Below are positions 7,961 to 16,998 of a stretch of DNA of 58,500 nt, piece by piece. Position 1 is the stretch's first letter. Each line of letters starts with the position of its first letter. Origin of the DNA: Bradyrhizobium sp. RP6 (GTDB lineage Bacteria; Pseudomonadota; Alphaproteobacteria; Rhizobiales; Xanthobacteraceae). The notes under the pieces are model-generated. The model saw nothing but the letters and a program-made list of their open reading frames with translations, had not been told where the DNA came from and did no database searches. A program made the translations under genes and the position numbers. The stretch lies in contig NZ_RQIT01000034.1 in assembly GCF_003837805.1 (NCBI RefSeq), forward strand, positions 1 through 58,500, written 5' to 3'.

Positions 7961-10936
7961 ATGACGAACGCCTCCTCGCTCGAACGGCGCCTGCGGTCGG
8001 AATTGACCGGTGACGTCCTGTTCGACCCCTTCAGCCGCGGCCGCTACGCCACCGACGCCTCGTTCTATCAGATCATGCCGACAGGCGTGGTCGTCCCCAA
8101 GACCATGGACGAGGCCTTGCGGGCACTGGCGATCGCCCGTGACGAGGGGCTGAAGGTCACCCCCCGCGGCGGCGGCACCTCGCAATGCGGCCAGACCGTC
8201 AACGACGGGCTGGTGGTCGATCTCTCCAAGCATCTGAACCGGATCCTGTCGCTCGACATCGAAGCCCGCACCTGCGTGGTCGAGCCCGGCATCGTGCTCG
8301 ACGACCTCAACCGCCAGCTCAAAAAGCACGGCCTGTGGTTTCCGGTCGACGTCTCCACGGCCTCCCGCGCCACCATCGGCGGCATGGCCGGCAACAATTC
8401 CTGCGGCGGCCGCTCGCTTCGCTACGGCACGATGCGCGACAACACGCTGTCGATGGAGGCCGCCCTCGCCGATGGCACGCTGAGCCGTTTTGGCGAGGTC
8501 GCGCGCGATCTCTCCGACCTCGAGGCCGGCGACAGCACCCGCGCCCTGTTCCGCGACATGCTCGACCTTGGCACTCGCGAGGCCGAGGAGATCGCCGCAC
8601 GTTTTCCCAAGGTGCAACGCCGCGTCGGCGGCTACAATCTCGACGCCTTGGTGCCGCGCAACGCACCGAACAACATGGCGCATCTCTTGGTCGGCTCGGA
8701 AGGGACCCTCGCCTTCACCACCAAGGTCGAGCTGAAGCTCTGGCCCGTGATCCGCAACAAGGCGCTCGGCGTCTGTCATTTCGGCAGCTTCTACGAGGCG
8801 ATGGATGCGGCCCAGCATTTGGTGAAACTCAAGCCGATCGCGGTCGAACTGGTCGACCGCACCATGATCGCGCTCGGCCGCGACATCGCGATGTTCCGGC
8901 CCATTATCTCGGCCGCCATCAAGGGCGATCCGGATGCCGTGCTGGTGGTCGAATTCGCGGAGGAGGACCAGTCGGACAATCTGGCGCGGCTCAAGCAGCT
9001 CGCCGAACTGATGGGGGACCTCGGCTTCGGCTGGAACAACGACAAACGCAAATGGGGCGGCGTGGTGGAGATCACCGAGCCTGCGCTGCAGAGCGGCATC
9101 GCCGATTTCCGCGCCGCCGGTCTCAACGTCATGATGTCGATGAAGCAGGAGGGCAAGCCGGTCTCCTTCGTCGAAGACTGCGCCGTGCCGCTGCCGCATC
9201 TGGCCGACTACACCGCGCGGCTCAATGAGGTGTTTGCGAAGCACGGCACCAGCGGCACGATGTATGCGCACGCCTCCGAGGGCTGCCTGCACGTGCGCCC
9301 CGTGCTGAACCTGAAGCTGGAGAAGGACGTCAAGGCGATGCGTGCCATCGCCGAAGAGGCTTTCGCGCTGGTGCGCGAATACAAGGGCTCGCATTCCGGC
9401 GAGCACGGCGACGGCCTGGTGCGCTCGGAATTTCACGAGACCATGTTCGGCGAGCGTCTCGTCTCCGATTTCAGGCAAGTGAAGCAGCGCTTCGATCCCG
9501 GCGGCGTGCTCAATCCCGGCAAGATCGTCGATGCGCCCAGGATGGACGACCGCTCGCTATTCCGCTTCAAGCCCGACTATCGCGTCGCCGAGCTGAAAAC
9601 AAAACTCGACTGGTCGGCCTATCCCGGCGCGGGCGGCGGTTTCCAGGGCGCGGTCGAGATGTGCAACAACAACGGCGCCTGCCGGAAGCTCGAGGGCGGC
9701 GTGATGTGTCCGTCCTACCGCGCCACGCGCAACGAGAAGGACGTCACGCGAGGGCGTGCGAACACTTTGCGCCTCGCGATCTCCGGCCAGCTCGGCGCCA
9801 ATGCGCTCGCCTCCGACGAGATGATCGAAACGCTGAAACTCTGCGTCTCCTGCAAGGCCTGCCGCCACGAGTGCCCGACGGGCGTCGATATGGCCAAGAT
9901 GAAGATCGAGGTGCTGGCCGCGCGCGCTGCCACGCACGGCCTGACGTTGCGGGATCGGCTTGTGGGCTACCTCCCGCGCTATGCCGGACTCGCCTCGCGT
10001 TTCGCGCCGCTGGCCAATTTGCGCAATCGCAGCCCGCTCTTGCGAAAGCTGTTCGAGCACTTTGCCGGCATCAGCGCGCGCCGCGCCCTGCCCGCCTTCC
10101 GCAGCGATGTGTTCGTGCCGCCCGCCGACAGCGTCGGGCCTGAGGGGGGCCGCGAGGTCGTGCTGTTCACTGATACTTTCAACCGCATCTATGAGCGCGA
10201 GAACCTCGACGCTGCGCTGCGCGTGCTCGCGGCCGGCGGCTATCGCGTGCACATGCCGAAGCCGGTGAGCGGGAGCCGCCCGCTGTGCTGCGGCCGCACC
10301 TTCCTGTCAGCCGGTCTCGTTGACGAAGCCAAAGCCGAGCTCGACCGGCTGGTGGCCGCCTTCGCTCCTTTCGCGGCGCGCGGCGTGCCGATCGTCGGCC
10401 TCGAGCCGAGCTGCCTCTTGACGCTGCGCGACGAGCTCGCTTCGTTGCGCAAGGACAACGACGCAAAGGCCGTCGGCGCCCACGCCCTCACCTTTGAGGA
10501 ATTTCTGGTGCGCGAGGCCGAGGCCGGCCGGCTGCAACTGCCGCTCGGCACCGTCGCCGACAAGGCCATTGTGCATGGCCATTGCCATCAAAAGTCCTTC
10601 GGCGCCTTCAAGCCGGTCGAGCAGGTGCTGCGCCTCGTCCCAGGCCTGAAGGTCGAGACCATCGAGTCCAGTTGCTGCGGCATGGCCGGCGCCTTCGGCT
10701 ACGGCGCGGACACCTATGACGCCTCGATCGAGATGGCCGAGCTGTCGCTGCTGCCCGCCGTGCGGCGCGCGGACCAGGATACGCTTGTCGTCGCCGACGG
10801 CACCTCGTGCCGGCACCAGATCCACGATGGTGCGCAACGCGAAGCTCTTCACGTCGCGCGCGTGCTGGCGATGAGCCTCGATCGCGCCGAAACCCATTCC
10901 TCCTCTCAAGCTGCAAAGGAACCCAGCCATGGCTGA
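7961..10936 (+). CDS. FAD-linked and 4Fe-4S 2-hydroxyacid dehydrogenase fusion (GlcD-GlcF/Dld-II like)
   Basis: At 991 residues this protein joins three parts. A PCMH-type FAD domain (about 20-270) shows VVPKTMDEAL, PRGGGTSQCGQTVNDG and TIGGMAGNNSCGGRSLRYG. An FAD-oxidase C-terminal domain (about 270-540) contains HSGEHGDGLVRSE. An iron-sulphur/CCG reductase module (about 565-980) contains CNNNGACRKLEGG, the ferredoxin motif CVSCKACRHECPTG near residue 630, and CCG motifs near 780 and 905. Proteins of this build oxidise D-2-hydroxy acids (glycolate, D-lactate, 2-hydroxyglutarate) and pass electrons towards quinone. The next gene is GlcG-like and two glyoxylate aminotransferases lie nearby, so glycolate is an attractive substrate. 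The exact substrate remains uncertain. Confidence 0.9.
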   Translation: MTNASSLERRLRSELTGDVLFDPFSRGRYATDASFYQIMPTGVVVPKTMDEALRALAIARDEGLKVTPRGGGTSQCGQTVNDGLVVDLSKHLNRILSLDIEARTCVVEPGIVLDDLNRQLKKHGLWFPVDVSTASRATIGGMAGNNSCGGRSLRYGTMRDNTLSMEAALADGTLSRFGEVARDLSDLEAGDSTRALFRDMLDLGTREAEEIAARFPKVQRRVGGYNLDALVPRNAPNNMAHLLVGSEGTLAFTTKVELKLWPVIRNKALGVCHFGSFYEAMDAAQHLVKLKPIAVELVDRTMIALGRDIAMFRPIISAAIKGDPDAVLVVEFAEEDQSDNLARLKQLAELMGDLGFGWNNDKRKWGGVVEITEPALQSGIADFRAAGLNVMMSMKQEGKPVSFVEDCAVPLPHLADYTARLNEVFAKHGTSGTMYAHASEGCLHVRPVLNLKLEKDVKAMRAIAEEAFALVREYKGSHSGEHGDGLVRSEFHETMFGERLVSDFRQVKQRFDPGGVLNPGKIVDAPRMDDRSLFRFKPDYRVAELKTKLDWSAYPGAGGGFQGAVEMCNNNGACRKLEGGVMCPSYRATRNEKDVTRGRANTLRLAISGQLGANALASDEMIETLKLCVSCKACRHECPTGVDMAKMKIEVLAARAATHGLTLRDRLVGYLPRYAGLASRFAPLANLRNRSPLLRKLFEHFAGISARRALPAFRSDVFVPPADSVGPEGGREVVLFTDTFNRIYERENLDAALRVLAAGGYRVHMPKPVSGSRPLCCGRTFLSAGLVDEAKAELDRLVAAFAPFAARGVPIVGLEPSCLLTLRDELASLRKDNDAKAVGAHALTFEEFLVREAEAGRLQLPLGTVADKAIVHGHCHQKSFGAFKPVEQVLRLVPGLKVETIESSCCGMAGAFGYGADTYDASIEMAELSLLPAVRRADQDTLVVADGTSCRHQIHDGAQREALHVARVLAMSLDRAETHSSSQAAKEPSHG

Positions 10937-11357
10937 CCTCACGCTCGATACCGCCCGCAAGATCCTCGACGCCGCCTTCGCGAAAGCCGGCGAGCTCAAG
11001 CTGAAGCCGCTGGTCGTCACCATCCTGGACGCGCGCGGCGTGCTCAAGCTCGCAGCCGCGCAGGACGGCACCAGCCTGATGCGCGCCGAGATCGCGCACG
11101 GCAAGGCCTATGGCGCGCTCGCCATGGGCATGGGTTCGCGGGCCCTGTTCCAGCGTGCGCAGGAGCAGGCGTATTTCATCGACGCCGTGAACACGATTGC
11201 AAAAGGCGCGCTGGTACCGGTCCCCGGCGGCGTGCTGATCATGGACGGCACGACGCTGCTCGGCGCGGTGGGCGTGTCGGGCGATACGTCGGACAATGAC
11301 GAGGCCTGTGCGGTCGCGGGTATTCAGGCCGCGGGGCTAAAGGCGAACGCGGGCTGA
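10929..11357 (+). CDS. GlcG/HbpS-family protein
   Basis: The 142-residue protein is a single GlcG/HbpS domain (PF03928). Landmarks are LTLDTARKILDAAFAKA, the HGKAYGAL motif in the middle, and a C-terminal VPGGVLI...LLGAVGVSGDTSDNDEACAVAGI block. It overlaps the end of the dehydrogenase gene by 8 bp, so the two are translationally coupled. GlcG is encoded with glycolate oxidase (glcDEFG) in enterobacteria and its biochemical role is unclear; relatives bind haem or cobalamin. The pairing supports the glycolate-oxidase-like reading of the upstream enzyme. Confidence 0.88.
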   Translation: MADLTLDTARKILDAAFAKAGELKLKPLVVTILDARGVLKLAAAQDGTSLMRAEIAHGKAYGALAMGMGSRALFQRAQEQAYFIDAVNTIAKGALVPVPGGVLIMDGTTLLGAVGVSGDTSDNDEACAVAGIQAAGLKANAG

Positions 11358-11360
11358 GAT

Positions 11361-11465
11361 CGTCATTCCGGGGCGCGCCCACTTGGCGCGAGCCCGGAAT
11401 CCATTTCTCCATTTCGCGTGCTGCACGATGGATTCCGGGTTCGCGCTACGCGCCCCGGAATGACG
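11361..11465. repeat. intergenic palindrome with perfect 17-bp outer arms
   Basis: The outer arms CGTCATTCCGGGGCGCG and CGCGCCCCGGAATGACG are perfect complements. An inner pair (GCCCGGAATCCAT / ATGGATTCCGGGT) nests inside. This is the classic mosaic palindrome found between genes in Bradyrhizobium and related genomes. It follows the GlcG stop by 4 bp and could act as a transcript end or stabiliser. Together with the next element it fills the 315-bp gap between GlcG and the convergent crotonase; I see no small gene in the gap. Confidence 0.8.
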
Positions 11466-11518
11466 GCGGGGGATGCGGCTACATTCTCGTTGAAATCGGA
11501 CTGAGCTGGTAAACCCTG

Positions 11519-11660
11519 CTCTCGTGTCCCGGACGCAGCGCAGCGCCTTAGCGGTGGGCTGCAGAGCCGGGGCCCATGTCGCTACATGTCCCCGTGCCGC
11601 CCTGGGTCCCGGCTCTGCGCAGCAACGCTGACGCGTTGCGGCGCGTCCGAGACACGAGAG
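11519..11660. repeat. second intergenic palindrome, different family
   Basis: The outer arms CTCTCGTGTCCCGGACGC and GCGTCCGAGACACGAGAG differ at one position from perfect complementarity. The inner arms AGAGCCGGGGCCCA and TGGGTCCCGGCTCT also differ at one. The compensating pattern of near-perfect nested arms indicates a folded repeat element. It abuts the 3' end of the convergent crotonase gene. Confidence 0.75.
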
Positions 11661-11672
11661 CGGTGCCCTCCC

Positions 11673-12455
11673 CTACCTCCCGGTCCAAACCGGCTTGCGC
11701 TTCTCGCTGAACGCCTTCAACCCCTCCTTGGCGTCTTCGGTCATCGCCAGCAGCGCGATCTGGCTTTCGGTATAGGCGATGCTCTCGTCGAACGACATCG
11801 AGGCGATCGCGCGCATGGCGTACTTGCCGCGACGGATCGCGGTCGGGGATTTGTCCACGATGCGCCCGATCAGCCAGTCGACCTTGGCATCTAACTCGGC
11901 GGTGGGCACGACGTAGTTGAGGAGGCCCGCGGCCTGCGCGGCCTTGGCGTCGAACGGCTCGCCCGTCAGCGCCCATTCATTGACGAGACGAGGCGGCGCG
12001 ATGCGCTGGAGCAGACTCAGCACCTGCATCGGGAATACGCCGACCTTCACCTCCGGCAGGCCGAAGACGACGTGGTCGGCGGCAACCGCCATGTCGGTCA
12101 TGCACAAAAGCCCCATGCCGCCGGCCATGCAGACGCCACCGACCCGCGCAATCGCCGGCTTGGTCGCGTTCTGTGACAGGCGCAGCAGGTCGGCATAGTC
12201 GACGTTCGGCTTGGAATGATCCATCGCGAACGCCGCGCCGGAGTTCTGCAGGTCCGCGCCCGCGCAGAACGCCTTGTCGCCCGCGCCCGTCAGCACGATG
12301 ACGCGGACGTCCTTGTCGTCATGCGCATCGCGATAGCCTTTGCTGATGCCGGCGATGACGTCGCCGTTCAGCGCGTTGCGCTTCTCCGGCCGGTTGATGG
12401 TGATCCAGAACGCCTGCCCGCGCTTTTCGGTGATGACAGCTGTGGTGTCGGTCAT
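11673..12455 (-). CDS. enoyl-CoA hydratase/isomerase family protein
   Basis: This 260-residue crotonase has the first oxyanion loop at KAFCAGADLQNSG (about 66-78) and the second at VGGVCMAGGMGLLCMTD (about 107-123). A glutamate is present in LPEVKVGVFP (about 137), the position of the second catalytic glutamate, but the first is replaced by methionine in GGMGL. Crotonases with one glutamate are often isomerases or act on branched or aromatic-derived CoA esters. It is convergent with the GlcG gene and is the nearest minus-strand gene below the molybdoenzyme, separated by 130 bp. No specific substrate can be assigned. Confidence 0.87.
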   Translation of the reverse strand: MTDTTAVITEKRGQAFWITINRPEKRNALNGDVIAGISKGYRDAHDDKDVRVIVLTGAGDKAFCAGADLQNSGAAFAMDHSKPNVDYADLLRLSQNATKPAIARVGGVCMAGGMGLLCMTDMAVAADHVVFGLPEVKVGVFPMQVLSLLQRIAPPRLVNEWALTGEPFDAKAAQAAGLLNYVVPTAELDAKVDWLIGRIVDKSPTAIRRGKYAMRAIASMSFDESIAYTESQIALLAMTEDAKEGLKAFSEKRKPVWTGR

Positions 12456-12585
12456 GGCACGCTCGCTTCCTTAGCTTCCGTTTGCCGCCATTTGCGGCAG
12501 CTCGGGCGAGAGGTGCAAGCGCAAACTGTCACGCGGCGCCGCTTTAGCGCCTCGACGCAAATTGCGCGGCGATCGCCGGGCGCGC

Positions 12586-14673
12586 TCAGGCGTCCGCTTT
12601 CCTGATCCAGACCTTGTTGTCGTGGAATGCAGCGCCGCCGATCGGGGCGATGGTGTCCGCACCCGTCAGCATGTTGATGCCGCGGCCGCCGACATGGTTC
12701 TTGTTCGGGTGAACGGACTCCGCAATCAGCACACCGCGCCGCACGCCCTCGAACAGCGTCGCGGCCAGCGTGGTCTCGCCGCGGCTGTTGCCGAGCGTCA
12801 CCGCATCGCCGTCGGCAATGTCGAGCGCGGCCGCATCCAGGGGATGGATCATCACGCTCGCTTTGCCTTCGCGCGCCTGAGAGGACGGCGTCTCGTTGAA
12901 GGTGGTGTTGAGGAAGCTGCGCGAGGGACTGGTGGCGAGCCGGAATGGATGGGCCTGGTCGGTGTGCTCGATCACGGCCCAATGGTCCGGCAGATCAGGC
13001 ATCTTGTCGAAATCGCCCATGGTCTGGCCGAACGGCGGATGCGCCCAGTCCGCCTTGAAATGGAATTTCCCGTCGGCATGGGCGAAGCCGTCGAGATAAT
13101 GCGAGGTACGGAAATCCGGTTGCAGGTCGCGCCAGATGTCGGCTTCGAGGCCGGCAATGTCGCCGTGGTTGCTGAGCTTCAGCGTCGCGTCGATCAGTTC
13201 GCGGGGCGTCATCTCGAAGCCCGGATGCCTGGCACCGAGCCGCGGCGCCAGCGCCTGCAACACCTCGTGGTTGGAGCGGCATTCACCGGGCGGGTCGATC
13301 AGCTTCGGCCCGACCGAGATGTGCTGGTGACCGCCGCCGTAGTAGAGATCGTCGTGCTCCATGAACATGGTCGCCGGCAGCACGATGTCGGCCATTTGCG
13401 CCGTCTCGGTCATGAACTGCTCGTGCACCGCCACGAACAGATCCTCGCGCGCAAAGCCCTGCCGAACCAGCGCCTGCTCCGGCGCCACCGTCATCGGGTT
13501 GGTGTTCTGGATCAGCATCGCCTTGACCGGGCCCTTGCCCTGCAGGGCTTCGGCATCGCCGCTGAGGATGCGGCCGATCTGCGACTGGTCGAGCGCGCGC
13601 GTCGACTTGTCGATGGCCTCGTGGGCTTCGATGATGGATTCGTTGAAATGCCACAGCGCGTAATTGTTGAAGAAGGCGCCGCCGCCTTCATACTGCCAGG
13701 CGCCCGTCACCGCGGGAATGCAGAGCGCCGCATGCATCTGCGTCGCGCCATTGCGGGAGCGTGTGAAGCCGTAACCGAGACGCAGGAAGGTCCGCTTGGT
13801 TTCGCCGACGGCCTTGGCGAACGCCTCGATCTCCGCCACCGGCACACCGCAGATCGCGGAAGCCCATTCCGGCGTGCGCGTCTTCAGATGCGCCTCGAGC
13901 TCGGCCGGGCAATCGGTATACTTGTCCATATAGGCGCGGTCGGAATAGCCGTCGCGGAACAGGACATGCATGACGCCGCAGGCGAAGGCGCCGTCGGTGC
14001 CGGGGCGCAGGATGATCTTGATGTCAGCCTGCTTCATCGTCTCGTTGTCGTAGATGTCGACCGCGGCGATCTTCGCGCCGCGCTCCTTGCGGGCACGGGA
14101 GGCGTGCGTCATCACGTTGACCTGGGTGTTGACGGGGTTGGTGCCCCAGATCACGACGAGATCGGACAGCGCCATCTCGCGCGGATCGACGCCGGCGATC
14201 TTGCCTGTGCCGATCGCGAAACCGATGCGCGCGACGTTGGCGCAGATGGTCTGATAGAAGCGAGAATATTTCTTCACATGGGTGAGACGGTTGAGGCCGT
14301 CGCGCATCACCAGCCCCATGGTGCCGGCGTAGTAATAGGGCCAGATCGATTCCGCGCCAAACGCGCGCTCGGCCTGGTTGAAGCGCACCGCGATCTCGTC
14401 CAGCGCCTCGTCCCACGAGATCCGCGCGAATTGCCCGGAGCCCTTCGCCCCCGTTCGGCGCAGCGGATACGTCAGCCGTTCGGGGTGATGGATGCGCTCG
14501 GCGTAGCGGGCAACCTTGGCGCAGACGACGCCGGCCGTGTAGGTCTGCTTTTTCGAACCGCGGACGCGGCCGATGCTGCGGCCCTCGACGACCTCGACGT
14601 CGAGGGCGCAGGCCGAGGGGCAATCATGCGGACAGGTCGAATGGCGGATTTCGATCTTGGCGTGCTGGTTCAT
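12586..14673 (-). CDS. cytoplasmic molybdopterin-dependent oxidoreductase (DMSO reductase superfamily)
   Basis: This 695-residue protein starts at MNQHAKIEIRHS; the extra 14 upstream codons have no Shine-Dalgarno support. A [4Fe-4S] site is visible at the N-terminus (CPHDCPSAC plus a later GVVCAKVARY). It is followed by the Mo-bisMGD domains: WGTNPVNTQVN near residue 180, the NTNPMTVAPE block near 395, and the C-terminal MopB domain with LNTTFNE and GGRGINMLT. There is no twin-arginine signal, so the enzyme is cytoplasmic. Family members include acetylene-hydratase-like, formate-dehydrogenase-like and hydroxylating enzymes. It has no partner subunit gene here. The substrate is unknown; the crotonase downstream may belong to the same pathway. 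Confidence 0.87.
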   Translation of the reverse strand: MNQHAKIEIRHSTCPHDCPSACALDVEVVEGRSIGRVRGSKKQTYTAGVVCAKVARYAERIHHPERLTYPLRRTGAKGSGQFARISWDEALDEIAVRFNQAERAFGAESIWPYYYAGTMGLVMRDGLNRLTHVKKYSRFYQTICANVARIGFAIGTGKIAGVDPREMALSDLVVIWGTNPVNTQVNVMTHASRARKERGAKIAAVDIYDNETMKQADIKIILRPGTDGAFACGVMHVLFRDGYSDRAYMDKYTDCPAELEAHLKTRTPEWASAICGVPVAEIEAFAKAVGETKRTFLRLGYGFTRSRNGATQMHAALCIPAVTGAWQYEGGGAFFNNYALWHFNESIIEAHEAIDKSTRALDQSQIGRILSGDAEALQGKGPVKAMLIQNTNPMTVAPEQALVRQGFAREDLFVAVHEQFMTETAQMADIVLPATMFMEHDDLYYGGGHQHISVGPKLIDPPGECRSNHEVLQALAPRLGARHPGFEMTPRELIDATLKLSNHGDIAGLEADIWRDLQPDFRTSHYLDGFAHADGKFHFKADWAHPPFGQTMGDFDKMPDLPDHWAVIEHTDQAHPFRLATSPSRSFLNTTFNETPSSQAREGKASVMIHPLDAAALDIADGDAVTLGNSRGETTLAATLFEGVRRGVLIAESVHPNKNHVGGRGINMLTGADTIAPIGGAAFHDNKVWIRKADA

Positions 14674-14876
14674 GTCCTCGTTCGTAACACCAAAATACCT
14701 GCCAGCCGAGGGCATTTATCCGGCAAGGGCCATGCGATTTGCTCAAAGCGCACGCGCCGCGGGTTCCTGCTGCAACCGCGAAGACGGCTCGGTCAGGGAA
14801 AGAAGCGGCGGTTGAGCGCCGGCCGATTTCCGACAGACGCGCACCGCCAGCTATAGGCCAGATGCGAATGTCTTCC

Positions 14877-15683
14877 CTATCTGTGCAGCTGGGTAAGCCC
14901 GGTCGGCGGCCCGTCGACCGCGGTCCAGCCGCCATCGACGAACAGCGTGCTGCCGCTGACATAGCTTGCGGCATCCGAGGCGAGATAGGCCACGGCGGTG
15001 GCGACCTCGTCGGCGCTGCTCCAGCGGTTGAATACGGTGTGGCCGGCGTAGAGATTGTAGATGTCGGGGCGCTGCTTGAACGGGCCGGTCAGCGCCGTCT
15101 CGGCGATGCTCGGCGCGATCGCGTTGACGCGCACGCCTGCGTGGCCGACTTCGGAGGCAAAGCCCTTCACGAGCAGGCCGATCGCCGCCTTGGTCGAGCC
15201 GTAGACGCCGAGGCCCGGCTCGATGGTGACCGCGCGCACCGAGGAACAGGCGATGATGCTGCCGCCCTTCTGCGCGACCATGATGCGGCCGAAGGCCTGG
15301 AAGAAGAAGACCGTGCCCTTGACGTTGAGGTTGAGGACGCGGTCGAGATCCTCCTCGGTGTAGTCGAGGATGGTCTTGCGGATGTTGAGCCCGGGTGTCG
15401 TCACCGCGATGTCAAGCCGCGGAAACTTCTGCATCACGGTCTTCGCCAGCGCGTTGACGTCCGCAGCGCTCGCGGCGTCGCAGCTCGCTGCTTCCGCCCA
15501 GCCGCCCTTGTCACGAATGCCGGCGGCGGTCGCCTCCGCCGCATCTAACGCGCGATCGGCGCAGACGACGCGGGCGCCGAGATCCGCAAGCGCCTCGGCC
15601 GACGACTTGCCGATGCCGGATGCGGCGCCGAGAACGACTGCGGTCTTGCCGGTGAGATCGAAGAGCTTGCGATAGTCCGTCAC
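14877..15683 (-). CDS. short-chain dehydrogenase/reductase, last gene of the TRAP operon
   Basis: This 268-residue classical SDR has the dinucleotide motif GAASGIGKSSAE (about 19-30), the aspartate ADRALD that favours NAD, and the active-site serine region IIACSSVRAV. The catalytic YxxxK is YGSTK near residue 162, and the C-terminal YVSGSTLFVDGGW is characteristic. It begins 22 bp after the stop of the TRAP large permease and so is probably cotranscribed with dctPQM. It would oxidise the imported hydroxy acid or alcohol, or a product of it. The following 203 bp before the molybdoenzyme contain nothing I recognise. Confidence 0.9.
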   Translation of the reverse strand: MTDYRKLFDLTGKTAVVLGAASGIGKSSAEALADLGARVVCADRALDAAEATAAGIRDKGGWAEAASCDAASAADVNALAKTVMQKFPRLDIAVTTPGLNIRKTILDYTEEDLDRVLNLNVKGTVFFFQAFGRIMVAQKGGSIIACSSVRAVTIEPGLGVYGSTKAAIGLLVKGFASEVGHAGVRVNAIAPSIAETALTGPFKQRPDIYNLYAGHTVFNRWSSADEVATAVAYLASDAASYVSGSTLFVDGGWTAVDGPPTGLTQLHR

Positions 15684-15705
15684 TGATAGTGTCTCCCAGG
15701 TACTG

Positions 15706-16998
15706 CTATCCCTTGTAGCCCATCAAGAGGCGCGGCAGCCACAGCGAGAATGCAGGGACGTAGGTCACGAACATCAGTGCTGCGATGAGCGCAGCATAGA
15801 ACGGCAGGATGGTGCGCATCACGGCACCGACCGAGATGCCGCCGATGGCGCACCCCACGAACTGCGTGGTTCCGACCGGCGGCGTGTTGAGCCCGAGGGC
15901 GCAGTTGATCAGCATCAGCATGCCGAACTGCACCGGATCCATGCCCGCCTTCATCGCGATCGGCAGGAAGATCGGGGTGCAGATCAGGATGGTCGCCGCC
16001 ATGTCCATGAACGTGCCGAGCACGAACAGAATGATGTTGATGAGCAGGAAGATCATCCAGGGCTGCGTCGACACCTTGCTCATCATCGCGCCGGCGAGAT
16101 CCGCCACCTCGTAAAGCCCCATCAGGTACTGGAACATGGTGGAGACGCCGATCAGCAGCAGCACCACGCCCGTCGTCTTCACCGCCTTGGCAGCCGCCCG
16201 CAGGAAGTTGCCCCAGGTCATGGTGCGGTAGATGAAGAAGGTCAGCAGGATCGTGTAGGTGACTGCGACGGCCGCCGATTCAGTTGCCGTGAAGACGCCG
16301 GAGAGGATACCCGCCAGGATGATGCCGACGATCAGAAGACCCGGCAGCGCAGCCGCGAGCGAGCGGAACACCTCGGCCCAGCCCGGGAACTTGCCGGCCG
16401 GATAGCCGCGCTTCACCGCGACCGCGTAGGCGGCGACCAGCATGCACACCATCAACACCAGCGCCGGCAGGAGGCCGGCGGCGATCAGCGCGCCGATCGA
16501 GACCTTGCCGCCGGCAGCCAGCGCATAGATGATCATGTTATGGCTGGTCGGCATCAAGGCTCCGACCAGCGAAGCATGGGTGGTGACGTTGACGGCGTAG
16601 TCGGTGTCGAACCCTTCCTTCTTCATCATCGGGATCATCACCGCGCCCATCGCCGACACGTCGGCCACGGGCGAGCCCGAGACGCCGCCGAACAGCGTGC
16701 AGGCGACCACGTTCGACATGCCGAGCCCGCCGCGGATGTGCCCGACGAGGTTCTTGGCGAGCTGCACGATCTTGTCGGCGACGCCGCCGTGCAGCATCAG
16801 CTCACCGCTGAAGACGAAGAACGGAATGGCGAGGAAGGAGAAGATGTTCATCCCCGACATCATCTGCTGGAAGATGACGGCGACCGGCAGGCCTTCGTAG
16901 AGGATGGTGCAGATCGCCGACAGACCGATCGCGAAGGCGACCGGTACGCCGAGGATCAGAAAGCCGAAGAAGGTGGCGCCGAGGATGATCAGTTCCAT
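15706..16998 (-). CDS. dctM: TRAP transporter large permease (DctM family)
   Basis: The 430-residue protein is a hydrophobic 12-span subunit with the DctM signatures FLAIPFFVFSGELM near residue 55, GGVSGSPVADVSAMG near 105, and a C-terminal ALGLNTPPVGTTQFVGCAIGG. It couples sodium import to uptake of a ligand delivered by the periplasmic DctP. It overlaps the small permease gene by 10 bp and precedes the SDR. Length matches the family (about 425-430). Confidence 0.94.
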   Translation of the reverse strand: MELIILGATFFGFLILGVPVAFAIGLSAICTILYEGLPVAVIFQQMMSGMNIFSFLAIPFFVFSGELMLHGGVADKIVQLAKNLVGHIRGGLGMSNVVACTLFGGVSGSPVADVSAMGAVMIPMMKKEGFDTDYAVNVTTHASLVGALMPTSHNMIIYALAAGGKVSIGALIAAGLLPALVLMVCMLVAAYAVAVKRGYPAGKFPGWAEVFRSLAAALPGLLIVGIILAGILSGVFTATESAAVAVTYTILLTFFIYRTMTWGNFLRAAAKAVKTTGVVLLLIGVSTMFQYLMGLYEVADLAGAMMSKVSTQPWMIFLLINIILFVLGTFMDMAATILICTPIFLPIAMKAGMDPVQFGMLMLINCALGLNTPPVGTTQFVGCAIGGISVGAVMRTILPFYAALIAALMFVTYVPAFSLWLPRLLMGYKG

